Assembly (NCBI GenBank): GCA_041389725.1
Contig: JAWKRG010000010.1
Coordinates: 1 to 64,000 of the forward strand
Length of the DNA stretch: 64,000 bases
Direction: 5' to 3'
Source: Polyangiaceae bacterium
GTDB taxonomy: Bacteria; Myxococcota_A; Polyangia; Polyangiales; Polyangiaceae
Part shown: positions 36,101-45,420 of the stretch, one piece after another
Position numbering within the stretch: the stretch's first letter is position 1
Layout of the letters: every line of letters begins with the position of its first letter
The notes under the pieces: model-generated
Database searches by the model: none
What the model was told of the DNA's origin: nothing
Seen by the model: the letters and a program-made list of their open reading frames with translations, nothing else
Made by a program: the position numbers and the translations under genes

Positions 36101-37981
36101 CTACGCGTCCGAGTCCTGGTCCGGTTCCGACGCTGCTCGCGCCGAAGTCGGGTCGCTCGTGGCAGGCAGCCGCACGGTGAGCACACTGCCTTTGTCGCCC
36201 CGGTCGGCGACCACGACGCTGCCGCCGTGGACGCGGATGACGGCCCGCGCCAGCCCCAGGCCAAGGGCGAGGCCACGGTGTTCGCTGCGTCCGGGACTCC
36301 GTTGAGAGTGGAGGAGGGCGTCCAGCTCGTCGGCGCGCACGCGCGTCCCCGTGACCTCCAAGTCGATGCGAACGCCGCCTGTGCGGCTGGGCAAGACGCG
36401 CATGCGCGCGTAGTCCCGTTCCGCGCTGCGTATGGCGTGGCCGATCAAGGTAGCCAGCGCCCGAGACATGCGTGTGCGGTCCACTCTGACGTCGGGAACG
36501 CCTTCCTGGAACTCGGGAACGATCTCCACGGGCCGGCCTCCCCCCAAGTCGTAGCCCTTGGTGATGGCGTCGCCCAGCAAGTCGTGTACCGCGACGTCCT
36601 CCACCACGAGTTCGAGCTGCCCCGCCTCGACACGCGCGGCGTCGAGAATGGTCTCGATCAAAGCCAGCAGCTCGCGTCCGGACCGATCGATGACTTCGAG
36701 ACTCTCCAGTTGATCTTCGTTGGGGTCATCGGTTTGGCGCACGACCTCGGTGAAGCCCAGAATGGCATTCAGTGGGCTCTTCAAGTCGTGGCTCACACTG
36801 GCGAAGAACATGTCTCGCATGCGCGCAGCACGCTCTCTTGCCGCGATGGCGCGTTCTTGTGCCCTGGCAAACACGTGGAAGCGGTCCGCGAGCTGGCGGA
36901 TGCTCAGTCCCAGGTTGCGAATCTCTCGGAAGCGCCCCGGCGGCAGCGGCGTCTCCTCGTCCCGCTCACTGCGGCCCAACAGACGAATTCCGCGTGTGGC
37001 CAGGGCGAGGTCGCGGCTGACGGCCCGTGCATATAGTCCGCCGAGGGCGAGAGCCAGCATCAGCGCGAGCAGCACCATGGCGATAGAAGCGCCCGACAGC
37101 ACTGCGCCCGGGGAAGGCTCCGTGTGGATCCAGACGCCGCCGGGCGCGTAGTGCGTCGGGACGAACACCGCATGTGCCTGGCGCTCCGCGGCGGTGGGCG
37201 GCGCTTGCGCGTCCACGGCGCGCAGATGAAATCCATGTTTGGCGGCGATCGCCTCGGCGTCTGCCATGCCCGCCGTGGTGTGCGAGAGGTCGAACACCGC
37301 CTGCACCAGCGTGGCAGTGGTCTGCTCCCTAAAGCGACGCTCCGCCCGTCGAGAGTGGGAGTTGACGATCAGGGCAGCGGCGAGCGTGACGAAAGCGACC
37401 GGGAGCGCGACCGCAAGCAACAGTCGTCCCGCGGTTCGGCGCTGCAATAGACGGCTGTCTTCCAGCGCCGCAACCTGACGACTCAAGATTTCCGGCGGTG
37501 CCCGCTCCACGGCACGATGAAAGGCACCCCGCAGCACCACATGTAGCGGCAATGAGGTTGCCGCCATGAACACCAGGCCGAGCAGTCCCACCGACAGCGC
37601 CGTCGTCGGGTCCAACGCTGGTGGCCGCAGCACCGTGGCGAAACCCACGAGCAGCAAGCCTGGCGGAAGGAAGAAGCCGATCGTCACCCGAAACGCGTCT
37701 TCGGAGAGTTCACGCAGCTGATCGCCGGAGGGCTGGCTACCTTCCCGCCCGAGCTCGGCGAGCAGGCGACCGTGGCGCCGCAGCAGCCAATAGGTGTGCG
37801 CCGTGCTCACGACGGTGCCAAGCCCAACGGCAGCGAGCAGGCCCCGCACGGCCTGGTTCGCGCTTGCTCCCTCGAGCAGCATCAAACGAGGAATGAGCGC
37901 CATGGCCAAGACGCTGCTCAAGGCAAACAGGAGCTGCCATCCCACTACCCGCCAGGGCAATCGACGCGCCAGCATGGTCAT
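36101..37981 (-). CDS. histidine kinase-like protein with degenerate ATP-binding domain
   Basis: 626 residues from ATG 37981, overlapping the stop of the upstream kinase (ATGA). At least five N-terminal membrane helices span residues about 15-200, a sensor-like part and another helix (295-315) follow, then a linker and the DHp helix with His398 (SVSHDLKSPLNAILGF). In the ATPase domain the N-box Asn is His515 (ATLIGHAIRS) and the DxGxG motif is lost (VTGTRVRA). The G2 box is partly kept (ALGLGLARAV). It probably cannot bind ATP normally, so it looks like a phospho-acceptor partner of the intact kinase. Confidence 0.8.
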   Translation of the reverse strand: MTMLARRLPWRVVGWQLLFALSSVLAMALIPRLMLLEGASANQAVRGLLAAVGLGTVVSTAHTYWLLRRHGRLLAELGREGSQPSGDQLRELSEDAFRVTIGFFLPPGLLLVGFATVLRPPALDPTTALSVGLLGLVFMAATSLPLHVVLRGAFHRAVERAPPEILSRQVAALEDSRLLQRRTAGRLLLAVALPVAFVTLAAALIVNSHSRRAERRFREQTTATLVQAVFDLSHTTAGMADAEAIAAKHGFHLRAVDAQAPPTAAERQAHAVFVPTHYAPGGVWIHTEPSPGAVLSGASIAMVLLALMLALALGGLYARAVSRDLALATRGIRLLGRSERDEETPLPPGRFREIRNLGLSIRQLADRFHVFARAQERAIAARERAARMRDMFFASVSHDLKSPLNAILGFTEVVRQTDDPNEDQLESLEVIDRSGRELLALIETILDAARVEAGQLELVVEDVAVHDLLGDAITKGYDLGGGRPVEIVPEFQEGVPDVRVDRTRMSRALATLIGHAIRSAERDYARMRVLPSRTGGVRIDLEVTGTRVRADELDALLHSQRSPGRSEHRGLALGLGLARAVIRVHGGSVVVADRGDKGSVLTVRLPATSDPTSARAASEPDQDSDA

Positions 37982-39423
37982 GCCGCTGGCTCCTCGTCTT
38001 CGTCCAGGGGTCGTCGCGGCAGGAAGATCGCGAAGGAGCTGCCGACACCGACGGAGCTCTCCAGTTCGATGCTGCCGTGGTGCATCTGCACGAGCCGCCG
38101 CGTGATGGCCAAGCCCAGCCCGGTGCCGAACCCTCGCGTGCGCTTGTCGCCAACCTGGGTGTACTCGTCGAAGATGGCGCTTTGGTGCTCGGTGGCGATA
38201 CCGGGGCCCGTGTCCGTCACCGTCAAACGGGCCCAGGCGGGCTCTGCCAGCACGTCCAGACTCACGCTGCCCTCGTTGGTGAACTTGATGGCGTTGCTGA
38301 GCACGTTGCTCAAGATCTGCCTCACGCGCTTGGGATCCGCCCACGCCGTAGCGGGCTCGCCATCGAGCGCCAAGCGAACCCCTTTGGCTTTGGCAGTGAT
38401 CTGCAGCTCTCGCACCACTTCTTGGGCGATGGGATAGATGTCGACCTCGCGCGGCGTGAGTTCGAGCTCGCCCGACTCCAGCGCTGACAAATCCAGGATG
38501 TCGTCGATCAGTGCTCGTAGATGGTGACCGCTGTTGCGCACGACCAGGAGGTTCTCTTTGGCGTCCTCGGACAAGGGGCCGTCCACCTCTGCCAAGAGGA
38601 CGTCGGTGAAGCCCAGGATCGCGTTGAGCGGCGTGCGCAGTTCGTGGCTGAGTGCGGCCAAGAAGGCGGCGCGCTGTCGATCCGAATCGAGGGCAAACTG
38701 CAGGTCGTCGCGATAGCTCCGGTCCGCGGCGACGAAGCGATCCACCAAGGCGTTGAACGCGCTGGTGAGGGCGCCCACCTGGTCGACGGAGCGCACGACG
38801 ATGGGTTCGCCCGTCGGTCCGCTGCCCGCGCGTGACATGTCCGAGACACGCCTGCGCAGGAACTCGACATCCGCGCGGACGTCGCGGACCACTGCCAACG
38901 CCACCAGCGCGGCCATGCCCACCAGGAACACCACCAAGGCGGTCACGCTGGCCACCAAGGACTGCGCTGCGGGCGGCGATGCGGGCACCGGCAAGGCGAC
39001 GCCGACCGTCGTCGTGGCGTCGACCGTCGCTGCAGCGACGGCGTGGGCGACGCCATCCACCAACACGACTCGAGCTGCCCCTTGCGGCAGGTTGCGACCC
39101 TGCTGAAGGGTCAACGGGCTTCGCCCCTCGATCGCGTGCCCACTGGCGTCCTGCAGCCAGATCCACGCGTCGTTCACCCGGGTCGCGGGGGCCACCAGCG
39201 CCGGACGCTGCGCCACGGGCACCGCAGCAAGTCTTGCGGCCAAGGCTTGGCTCACGACTTCCGCGCGGAGCCCGAGCTGTCCTTGGTGACTCTGCTTCAG
39301 CTCGGCGAGTCCGAGCGCCGCCACGGCAGCCGCTGCGACGATGCCCACGAACACCACGATCAAAGGAGCTGGCGCGATGAAACTCGCGGCGCGCGCACGG
39401 GGTGGGGCGGAGGCGGCCGCCAC
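37978..39423 (-). CDS. sensor histidine kinase (intact)
   Basis: 481 residues from GTG 39423, with AGGAG four bases upstream. A first membrane helix (residues about 18-40), a periplasmic sensor of about 115 residues, and a second helix (155-178) lead to a HAMP-like linker. His260 (ALSHELRTPLNAILGF) is the phospho-acceptor. Asn377 (ILSNVLSNAIKF), Asp404 (VTDTGPGI) and the G2 box (GFGTGLGLAI) are all intact. No response regulator is adjacent. It is followed by an overlapping paralogue with the same His-to-N-box spacing. Confidence 0.85.
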   Translation of the reverse strand: MAAASAPPRARAASFIAPAPLIVVFVGIVAAAAVAALGLAELKQSHQGQLGLRAEVVSQALAARLAAVPVAQRPALVAPATRVNDAWIWLQDASGHAIEGRSPLTLQQGRNLPQGAARVVLVDGVAHAVAAATVDATTTVGVALPVPASPPAAQSLVASVTALVVFLVGMAALVALAVVRDVRADVEFLRRRVSDMSRAGSGPTGEPIVVRSVDQVGALTSAFNALVDRFVAADRSYRDDLQFALDSDRQRAAFLAALSHELRTPLNAILGFTDVLLAEVDGPLSEDAKENLLVVRNSGHHLRALIDDILDLSALESGELELTPREVDIYPIAQEVVRELQITAKAKGVRLALDGEPATAWADPKRVRQILSNVLSNAIKFTNEGSVSLDVLAEPAWARLTVTDTGPGIATEHQSAIFDEYTQVGDKRTRGFGTGLGLAITRRLVQMHHGSIELESSVGVGSSFAIFLPRRPLDEDEEPAA

Positions 39424-39431
39424 GGCTCTCC

Positions 39432-40061
39432 TCAATCCGAGGCTAGCCGCGAAAATACGGCGTGGTCCAACCAGCGGGACCCGACGTACTCGGCTTGCCG
39501 CGCAATCCCCTCGAAGCGAAAGTCGAGTCGAGCAATCACGCGTAGGCTGGCGTGGTTGTCCGTCGCCGCCGCGCAGCGCATGCGATGGATGCCCATGCGC
39601 TTGAAGGCGAACTCCATGCAGGCCCGAGAGGCCTCGGTCATCAACCCGCGACCCGTCGCTTCGCGACGAAGCCAATAGCCGAGCTCGCAAGAGCGGTGCA
39701 GATGAATGCAGGAATCCAAGCCCACTACACCATGAAGCTGGCGGGTCTGGCGGTCGCGAATGGCAAACCGAACCGCACGTCCGGTGTCCCAGTCCGCGAC
39801 GCACGCTTCTGCATAGCGCAAGCTGGCTTCGGGTGTGTTGTTGAAGGGGACCCACGGCAGCCAGCGCTCCAAGTGCCAGCGCGAGCCGTCGACGGCTTCC
39901 CACAGCTCCGGACCGTCTACGGGCTCGATGGGAAGCAGCATCAAACGATGACTCTGCACTGGCGATCGACGCAGCTCCCCGCGCGAGGGAATGCTCAACA
40001 TTTGTGGAAGCGGCGCCGGCGGCGTCTGCGGGTTCAGGGGGGCGGGCTCCGAGCGACTCAT
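39432..40061 (-). CDS. GNAT acetyltransferase (RimJ/RimL-like)
   Basis: 209 residues from ATG 40061, overlapping the stop of the Ser/Thr kinase (ATGA). The fold is shown by MLLPIEPVDGPELWEAV, the acetyl-CoA-binding region LGYWLRREATGRGLMTEASR and RMRCAAATDNHASLRVIARL. Members acetylate N-terminal or side-chain amines of proteins or small molecules. Its place between a Ser/Thr kinase and a histidine kinase suggests modification of a signalling component, an inference from context only. Confidence 0.75.
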   Translation of the reverse strand: MSRSEPAPLNPQTPPAPLPQMLSIPSRGELRRSPVQSHRLMLLPIEPVDGPELWEAVDGSRWHLERWLPWVPFNNTPEASLRYAEACVADWDTGRAVRFAIRDRQTRQLHGVVGLDSCIHLHRSCELGYWLRREATGRGLMTEASRACMEFAFKRMGIHRMRCAAATDNHASLRVIARLDFRFEGIARQAEYVGSRWLDHAVFSRLASD

Positions 40062-42613
40062 TCGCACCTCGCGCGCACCACGAAGGCTTCCAGGTGCCCC
40101 GCTTCATAGTCTCGCCAAGCGACGTACCAGTCGCCGCTCTTCTCGCCCGCGGCAATCGCCGGGTAGGGCTGGTAGCCGCCGACGCGTGCCAGGGTGGTGG
40201 GCTTGTCGAGCCCGTCCCGCGTGATGCGAGCTAGCTTGACCCGCGAACCCTCGTACCAGGCTACCGCGGCCCCGTTGTCACTCGTCGCGACGCCGGGACG
40301 CGAACCTTTGCGAGCGAACTCGCGATGCCAGAGCACGTCGCCCTTCTCGGGATCGACGAAGGCGGCCAGAGCACCCGCGGACTCGTCGTCCCACACCACG
40401 AAGCAGCCGTGTTTGGCGCAAGCGATGCGGGGCTGAGCATTCTTGCCGTGGCTGGCGCTCACGGGTTCCATCTTGCCGACCACACGGTCGTCGCTCTTCT
40501 TGCGGCGGCGCTTGTCCTTGGGATCATCCTTCAGCGACACACCGCTGCGCAGCGAAGGGTCGTCCAGAGCCACGCGCAGCAACATGATCTGCTTCTTCTT
40601 CGTCCGCTCAAGGCTGAAGACGATGTTCATGTGGGTCCCGTCCAAGGAGATGTCGGGTTTGCTCGCCTCCGTGGTGCTGCCTCTCACTTGCGCCAGGGCA
40701 GTGAGGCGCACGGCCGGTCCCAAGGGCTGTCCGTCGGCGCTCAGATGTCGGGCCATGACGTCGGCACCCTTGTCCAACGTCTCTTCCCAGGCTGCCCAAT
40801 AGGTGCCGTCCTTGGCGCGGGCCAGGGCGGGATAGAACTCGTGCCGCTGCACGCCGGAGAGGCGATGGGCGCGACTGGCGATGCGACCATCCGCTTCCAA
40901 CATGCGCACGTAGACGCCGGGCTCCTGGCCCGCCCCGTCCCAGTAGATCAGCGCCAACTTGTCGCCGGATGCGAGCAGTTGTGGATGGCGCACGGAATCA
41001 GCTTCCGGTGTCACGGCTCGCAGCGGGCTGATCCGACGTAGCGGCGCGTCCAACACCGCCGCGAAGGCTTGGCGCTTCGCCGCCTCTTGCTGGTTGTCCA
41101 CCCACACCGCGATGGGGCCGAGCTTCGAGAGCGCCACGGTGGGGCGCGAACTCATTACCGTGACGTCGAAGGGGCGCGGGCGCGAGAGTCCCGTCACGCG
41201 GCAGGGACCATCGCTCGCCGGCAGCGCTACCGTTGCGTGGTTGTAGAGGCCGCGCGCTACCCCCGAGCCGCCGTTGTTGAAGGCCTCCTTGAACATCGAC
41301 AGGGACTGCTCGACCTTGCCACTCGACAAGAGCTCCTGCGCCTTGCCGATCTGCAGCGCGTAGGGCTCCTTTTCCATCGGCTCGAGTTTTTCGAGGACGG
41401 CGGCATCGACGCCGCCCGCATCCGGCGCCGCTATCGAAGCACTGGGGCTTGGCGCCGAGGGGCCGGGCTGAGGATTCAGCACGTAGAAGTAGTAGCCGTA
41501 GCCACCCAAGGCGACGCCCGCGACTCCCGCCAGTGCAGCGAAAGGCTTCCAGCGGCTCTTGCTCGCCGCGGGGCGCAACGTCATGATCTCCTCGGGGCGG
41601 AGATCGAGGCCTTCTTGCGCCGGCGAACCCGGAATCATCGCATGGCTCTGGCTGACTAGCTCATCGACCAACGCCCCTTCCTGGTCACTTGGGGCCGAGC
41701 CTCGTTGTGGTGCAGCCGTGTCTGCCGTGGGAAGCAGCGCTGCTTCCAGCGCATCGGCAAACTCCCGGGCGTTCTGGAAACGCTTGTTCGGATCTCGATC
41801 CAGCGCCTTGAGGAACCACTCGTCGAAGGCCGGCGGCAGATCGGGCCGGAGCTTGGACGGTTTCGGTATCGGCGCGCCGGCGATCTGCGCCAGGATCATG
41901 GCGACGCCTTGATCGACGTTCCACACCGTTTGCGCCGTGAGGCACTCGTAGACGATACAGCCCAGGGCCCACAGGTCTGCGCGATGGTCGACGTCGCCGC
42001 GGCCTTTGGCCTGTTCTGGGCTCATGTACGCGGGGGTGCCGAACAGCGCTCCCTCGCGGGTCAGCCGGATGTTGGCGGCGTCGGGCTCCGTGGACTCGTA
42101 GAACTTTGCGAGGCCAAAATCGAGGATCTTCGCTACCAGTTCGCCTTCCTCGCTCTTGGTGAGGAAGATGTTTTCGGGCTTCAGATCGCGATGGATGACG
42201 TTCGCCTCGTGGGCTTTGCCCAGACCGCGACAACTATGGATCGCGATGCGCAGCGTGAGCGTCGTGTCGAGCCGACGAACGCGCGTCATCATGTCGTAGA
42301 GGCTCTCGCCCTCCAGCAGCTCCATCACCAGGAAGGGGCGCCCCTCGAACATTCCCGAGTCGTAGACGTCGCAGATGTAAGGGCTACGTATGGCGGCGGC
42401 GGCCCGCGCTTCGCGCAGGAAGCGCTCCCGCACGATGCGAGATGTCGTCAGTTCCGGGTTGAGGATCTTGACCGCGACGCGCTTACCGATGTGGATGTTC
42501 TCGGCTTCGTAGACGGCAGCCATGCCCCCACGGCCGATCTCCGCCGTGATACGGAACTTTTCCCCAAGCACGCTGCCAGCGGGAACTTGAGAGCGATTTT
42601 GCGGAGCCGCCAT
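40058..42613 (-). CDS. transmembrane Ser/Thr kinase with large periplasmic domain
   Basis: 851 residues. The kinase domain covers residues 18-295 with Lys49 (RVAVKIL), HRD at 141-143, DFG at 165-167 and SPE at 198-200. A membrane helix spans residues 357-378. The periplasmic part (about 390-851) has repeated blocks of the form x-P-x-(I/V)A-...-W-x-x-(W/Y)-x-D (GPIAVWVDNQQEA, CFVVWDDESAGA, WYVAWRDYEAGH), which look like blades of a beta-propeller; it may bind a ligand or peptidoglycan. It is the first gene of the four-gene operon. Confidence 0.85.
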   Translation of the reverse strand: MAAPQNRSQVPAGSVLGEKFRITAEIGRGGMAAVYEAENIHIGKRVAVKILNPELTTSRIVRERFLREARAAAAIRSPYICDVYDSGMFEGRPFLVMELLEGESLYDMMTRVRRLDTTLTLRIAIHSCRGLGKAHEANVIHRDLKPENIFLTKSEEGELVAKILDFGLAKFYESTEPDAANIRLTREGALFGTPAYMSPEQAKGRGDVDHRADLWALGCIVYECLTAQTVWNVDQGVAMILAQIAGAPIPKPSKLRPDLPPAFDEWFLKALDRDPNKRFQNAREFADALEAALLPTADTAAPQRGSAPSDQEGALVDELVSQSHAMIPGSPAQEGLDLRPEEIMTLRPAASKSRWKPFAALAGVAGVALGGYGYYFYVLNPQPGPSAPSPSASIAAPDAGGVDAAVLEKLEPMEKEPYALQIGKAQELLSSGKVEQSLSMFKEAFNNGGSGVARGLYNHATVALPASDGPCRVTGLSRPRPFDVTVMSSRPTVALSKLGPIAVWVDNQQEAAKRQAFAAVLDAPLRRISPLRAVTPEADSVRHPQLLASGDKLALIYWDGAGQEPGVYVRMLEADGRIASRAHRLSGVQRHEFYPALARAKDGTYWAAWEETLDKGADVMARHLSADGQPLGPAVRLTALAQVRGSTTEASKPDISLDGTHMNIVFSLERTKKKQIMLLRVALDDPSLRSGVSLKDDPKDKRRRKKSDDRVVGKMEPVSASHGKNAQPRIACAKHGCFVVWDDESAGALAAFVDPEKGDVLWHREFARKGSRPGVATSDNGAAVAWYEGSRVKLARITRDGLDKPTTLARVGGYQPYPAIAAGEKSGDWYVAWRDYEAGHLEAFVVRARCE

Positions 42614-42781
42614 CTAGGGCCGTGGAATATCGAGATACGACCTGAGTCGCCGACCGGAGCCTAGGAGAAACCCGGGCCGTCGGGCATCAGTATGCCAAAA
42701 ACTCCCCGCTCCTGGGTTGCGGAATTGACGCAAAGTCTTTTGATTTTCGGTTATTTAGCCGGGATGGTGCGCGCGGCGGGC

Positions 42782-43765
42782 TCACGGCGGCAAAAGTCGC
42801 CGAAACAGCGCGTCATCAGCGATATTGTCGGGGGATTGCAGGGGAGCGAGGGGGGCCGCATTGAGCGTGTGCCAATAGATCCAGGTCTCCCGCGGGCCGA
42901 CCGAGCGTGCACGCTCGAGCACGCAGGCAAAGGTCTTGCCGGTGTAGGTCGGGTCGAGCACGAGGCCGTGCTTGGCAGCGACCTGCATTGCTTCGGAGCC
43001 GGCAGCGCTCGGCTCTCCGTAGCCAGCGCCCAAGTGCCGCGTGTCGACCTCCAGGTGACGAAGGAGGGAAAGGGGGCTCGCTCGTCCGCCGTCGCGTCGT
43101 AGGGCGGGGTACGCCAACCCCACCACCATCGCCTCGCCAACGGGTCCGCGAGTGGCGACCTGCACCGCCAACACGCGCGCGCGCAGGCCTTCGCGAACCA
43201 CTCCGGCAAGCAAGCCGGCGGCGGTACCCCCGGAGCCGAGGGGCACGACGATCACGTCCGGGTCCGGTGCATCGCCAGCGCGGATCTGGCTTACGAGCTC
43301 GCGTGCTGCCGAAACGTAGCCCAAGGTGCCAGTCACGTTCGAACCGCCCGGTGGGATCAAGTAGTCGCCGCGTCGCCATACCCGAAGCGTGGCGGGGGCA
43401 ACGGCGGGCTTGGAACCCACCACCACGAGTTCTGCGCCGGAGTGAAGGATCGCGCTCAGGATGCTCGTGGCGTGCGGCGTGCGACGCTGGGGGCAAACCA
43501 CGGCCACGACCGGCAGTCCCTGCTCGCGACCGAACAAGGCCGTGGCCAGTACGTGGTGGCTGCCCGCGGCCCCGCTGGTGACGATGCGCCGCGCCCCTTT
43601 GTGCAGCGCGCTGGCCAGGAGGTATTCCAGTTTGCGGATCTTGTTGCCGCCGAACCGCGGGTGGATGACGCCGTCGTCCTTCACCCACAAATCGAGCCGT
43701 TTCTGGAGCGAGGTATCGAGCCTGCGTACGGGCGTCGGAGTGTGGGCCAAGGCAATGGGGTTCAT
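42782..43765 (-). CDS. PLP-dependent D-cysteine desulfhydrase/ACC deaminase-like enzyme
   Basis: 327 residues from ATG 43765; the longer frame overlaps the divergent phosphofructokinase region. It is a fold type II PLP enzyme. Lys42 (PRFGGNKIRKLEYLL) is the Schiff-base Lys of the D-cysteine desulfhydrase/ACC deaminase group. The phosphate loop (GSGGTAAGLLAG) and HHVLATALFGREQ fit. It breaks down D-cysteine or 1-aminocyclopropane-1-carboxylate; the sequence alone does not tell which. Confidence 0.8.
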   Translation of the reverse strand: MNPIALAHTPTPVRRLDTSLQKRLDLWVKDDGVIHPRFGGNKIRKLEYLLASALHKGARRIVTSGAAGSHHVLATALFGREQGLPVVAVVCPQRRTPHATSILSAILHSGAELVVVGSKPAVAPATLRVWRRGDYLIPPGGSNVTGTLGYVSAARELVSQIRAGDAPDPDVIVVPLGSGGTAAGLLAGVVREGLRARVLAVQVATRGPVGEAMVVGLAYPALRRDGGRASPLSLLRHLEVDTRHLGAGYGEPSAAGSEAMQVAAKHGLVLDPTYTGKTFACVLERARSVGPRETWIYWHTLNAAPLAPLQSPDNIADDALFRRLLPP

Positions 43766-43851
43766 GCGTGCGACGTGGCGCGAGCCTACACCGGCGGCGA
43801 CCCGGCGGAAGACGTAAGGCAAGCGTTCGCGCTTGCGACTATGCTCCAAGG

Positions 43852-44988
43852 ATGGGTTTCACCATTGCAGTCAACACCGGTGGCGGTGACGCACCGGGAT
43901 TGAATGCGGTCATTCGAGCTGTTGCCATCAGCGCACATTGGCGAGGTTGGCGTGTCCTTGGCATTCGCCACGGCTATCGCGGTCTGATCGAAGGCGACCC
44001 GAGCGGCGTGGTGACCCTGGACCGGGACGCCGTGCGGGGCATCACGCACCTGGGGGGGACCATCCTAGGCACCGCAAATCGTGGTGACCCGTTCCATTTC
44101 CCAGTGATGAGCGATGGCAAGTTGGTACCGATGGATGTGTCCGCACTGGTGGTGCGTCGCATGAAGGATCTGGGGGTCGACGCCGTCGTTGCCATTGGGG
44201 GTGATGGGTCCATCAAGCTCGCGGAACGGCTGCTGGGGTGTGGCATGCCTCGGGTCGTGGCGGTGCCCAAAACCATCGACAACGACCTGGCGGGGACCGA
44301 CGTGACCTTTGGCTTCGACACTGCAGTGGACACGGCCACGGACGCTCTGGGCAAGCTCCACACCACGGCGCAGGCTCATGAGCGCGTGATGGTGGTCGAG
44401 GTCATGGGTCGCTATGCGGGGTGGATCGCCCTGCACGCGGGCATCGCTGGGGGGGCCGACGTCATCCTGATCCCCGAGATCCCTTTCGACATCGATCGCG
44501 TGTGCGAAAAGATCCAGCGACGTGAGGCTCGAGGGCGCCATTTCTCCATTGTGGTGGTCGCAGAGGGCGCGCGACCGAAAGACGGCGAGATGGTGTTCAA
44601 GTCCGAGGCGGGCCAATTCAAGGAACATGGAACCCTCGGTGGCATCGCCGAGCGCGTGGCATCCCTGATTCAAGAGAAGACGGGCAAGGAAACTCGCAGT
44701 CTGGTGCTCGGCCATCTGCAGCGCGGCGGAAGCCCAGTGATGACGGACCGCGTGCTGGCATTGCGCCTGGGTTGCGCGGCTACGCGCTTCTTGGCGGAGC
44801 GCAGCGAAAGCGGGCTGGTTGCCATGCGCCAGGGAAAGGTCGAGTTGGTGCCCCTGGCCGAAGCCACCGCGGGGTTGCGCACCGTGTCGCTCGACTCGGG
44901 GACGCTTCAGACGGCGCGCGACCTCGGGCTCTGCTTCGGCGATGAGGCCGTGGGCAGCTTTCACCCGAGCCTGCCGCCCCCTGCCTAG
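43852..44988 (+). CDS. pfkA: 6-phosphofructokinase
   Basis: 378 residues from ATG 43852. Key blocks: TGGGDAPGLNAVIR, IGGDGS (Gly119), VPKTIDNDLAGTD (Lys140, catalytic Asp143), MGRYAGW and LGHLQRGGSP. It phosphorylates fructose 6-phosphate. In E. coli numbering, Gly104 favours ATP as donor while Lys124 is the residue found in PPi-dependent enzymes. This Gly/Lys combination is known from actinobacterial ATP-PFKs, so ATP use is more likely. The symbol is for the family, not a verified orthologue. Confidence 0.9.
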   Translation: MGFTIAVNTGGGDAPGLNAVIRAVAISAHWRGWRVLGIRHGYRGLIEGDPSGVVTLDRDAVRGITHLGGTILGTANRGDPFHFPVMSDGKLVPMDVSALVVRRMKDLGVDAVVAIGGDGSIKLAERLLGCGMPRVVAVPKTIDNDLAGTDVTFGFDTAVDTATDALGKLHTTAQAHERVMVVEVMGRYAGWIALHAGIAGGADVILIPEIPFDIDRVCEKIQRREARGRHFSIVVVAEGARPKDGEMVFKSEAGQFKEHGTLGGIAERVASLIQEKTGKETRSLVLGHLQRGGSPVMTDRVLALRLGCAATRFLAERSESGLVAMRQGKVELVPLAEATAGLRTVSLDSGTLQTARDLGLCFGDEAVGSFHPSLPPPA

Positions 44989-45036
44989 ATCGCGTTCATG
45001 GGGGCCGGCTGGCCGGATGCGAAGTCATCTTGGCCG

Positions 45037-45420
45037 CTAGGGTGCGGTACGCGCGTTGGGCCGCAGGGATCGCCAGCGACGCACGCAAAGCGACATCACG
45101 TAGCCAGCGCTCAGGGCGCAGAGCCCAGTGCCAGCGAAGAGCCACGGCGCCCAGGGGTTGTAATCCCTGGCCTGGCCGATGCGACCTCGCGCCATGGCGG
45201 CAAAGCCACGGGTGAGACCACAACTCGTACAGGGGACACCATACTTGGCACGATAGGGGCAGGGGCCCGTGAGCGTGACCCGGCCGCTCTCGATGTCTTC
45301 GGGACTCACGAACGCCGCCACGGCCAGGGGTGGTGTCGTGAGGCATAGAACGAACACGGCGAGGCACGCGATGCCAATGAGCTCGGCTCGATCCCGTCGA
45401 CTCAAGAGCCCACGAATCAT
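45037..45420 (-). CDS. DUF2752 membrane protein
   Basis: 127 residues from ATG 45420, overlapping the stop of the upstream gene (ATGA). It has the family signature CPYRAKYGVPCTSCGLTRG between two membrane helices (LIGIACLAVFVLCLTTP and LFAGTGLCALSAGYVMSL). The role of the family is unknown. It is coupled to the DUF4190-like gene, a frequent neighbour of this family. Confidence 0.8.
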   Translation of the reverse strand: MIRGLLSRRDRAELIGIACLAVFVLCLTTPPLAVAAFVSPEDIESGRVTLTGPCPYRAKYGVPCTSCGLTRGFAAMARGRIGQARDYNPWAPWLFAGTGLCALSAGYVMSLCVRRWRSLRPNARTAP

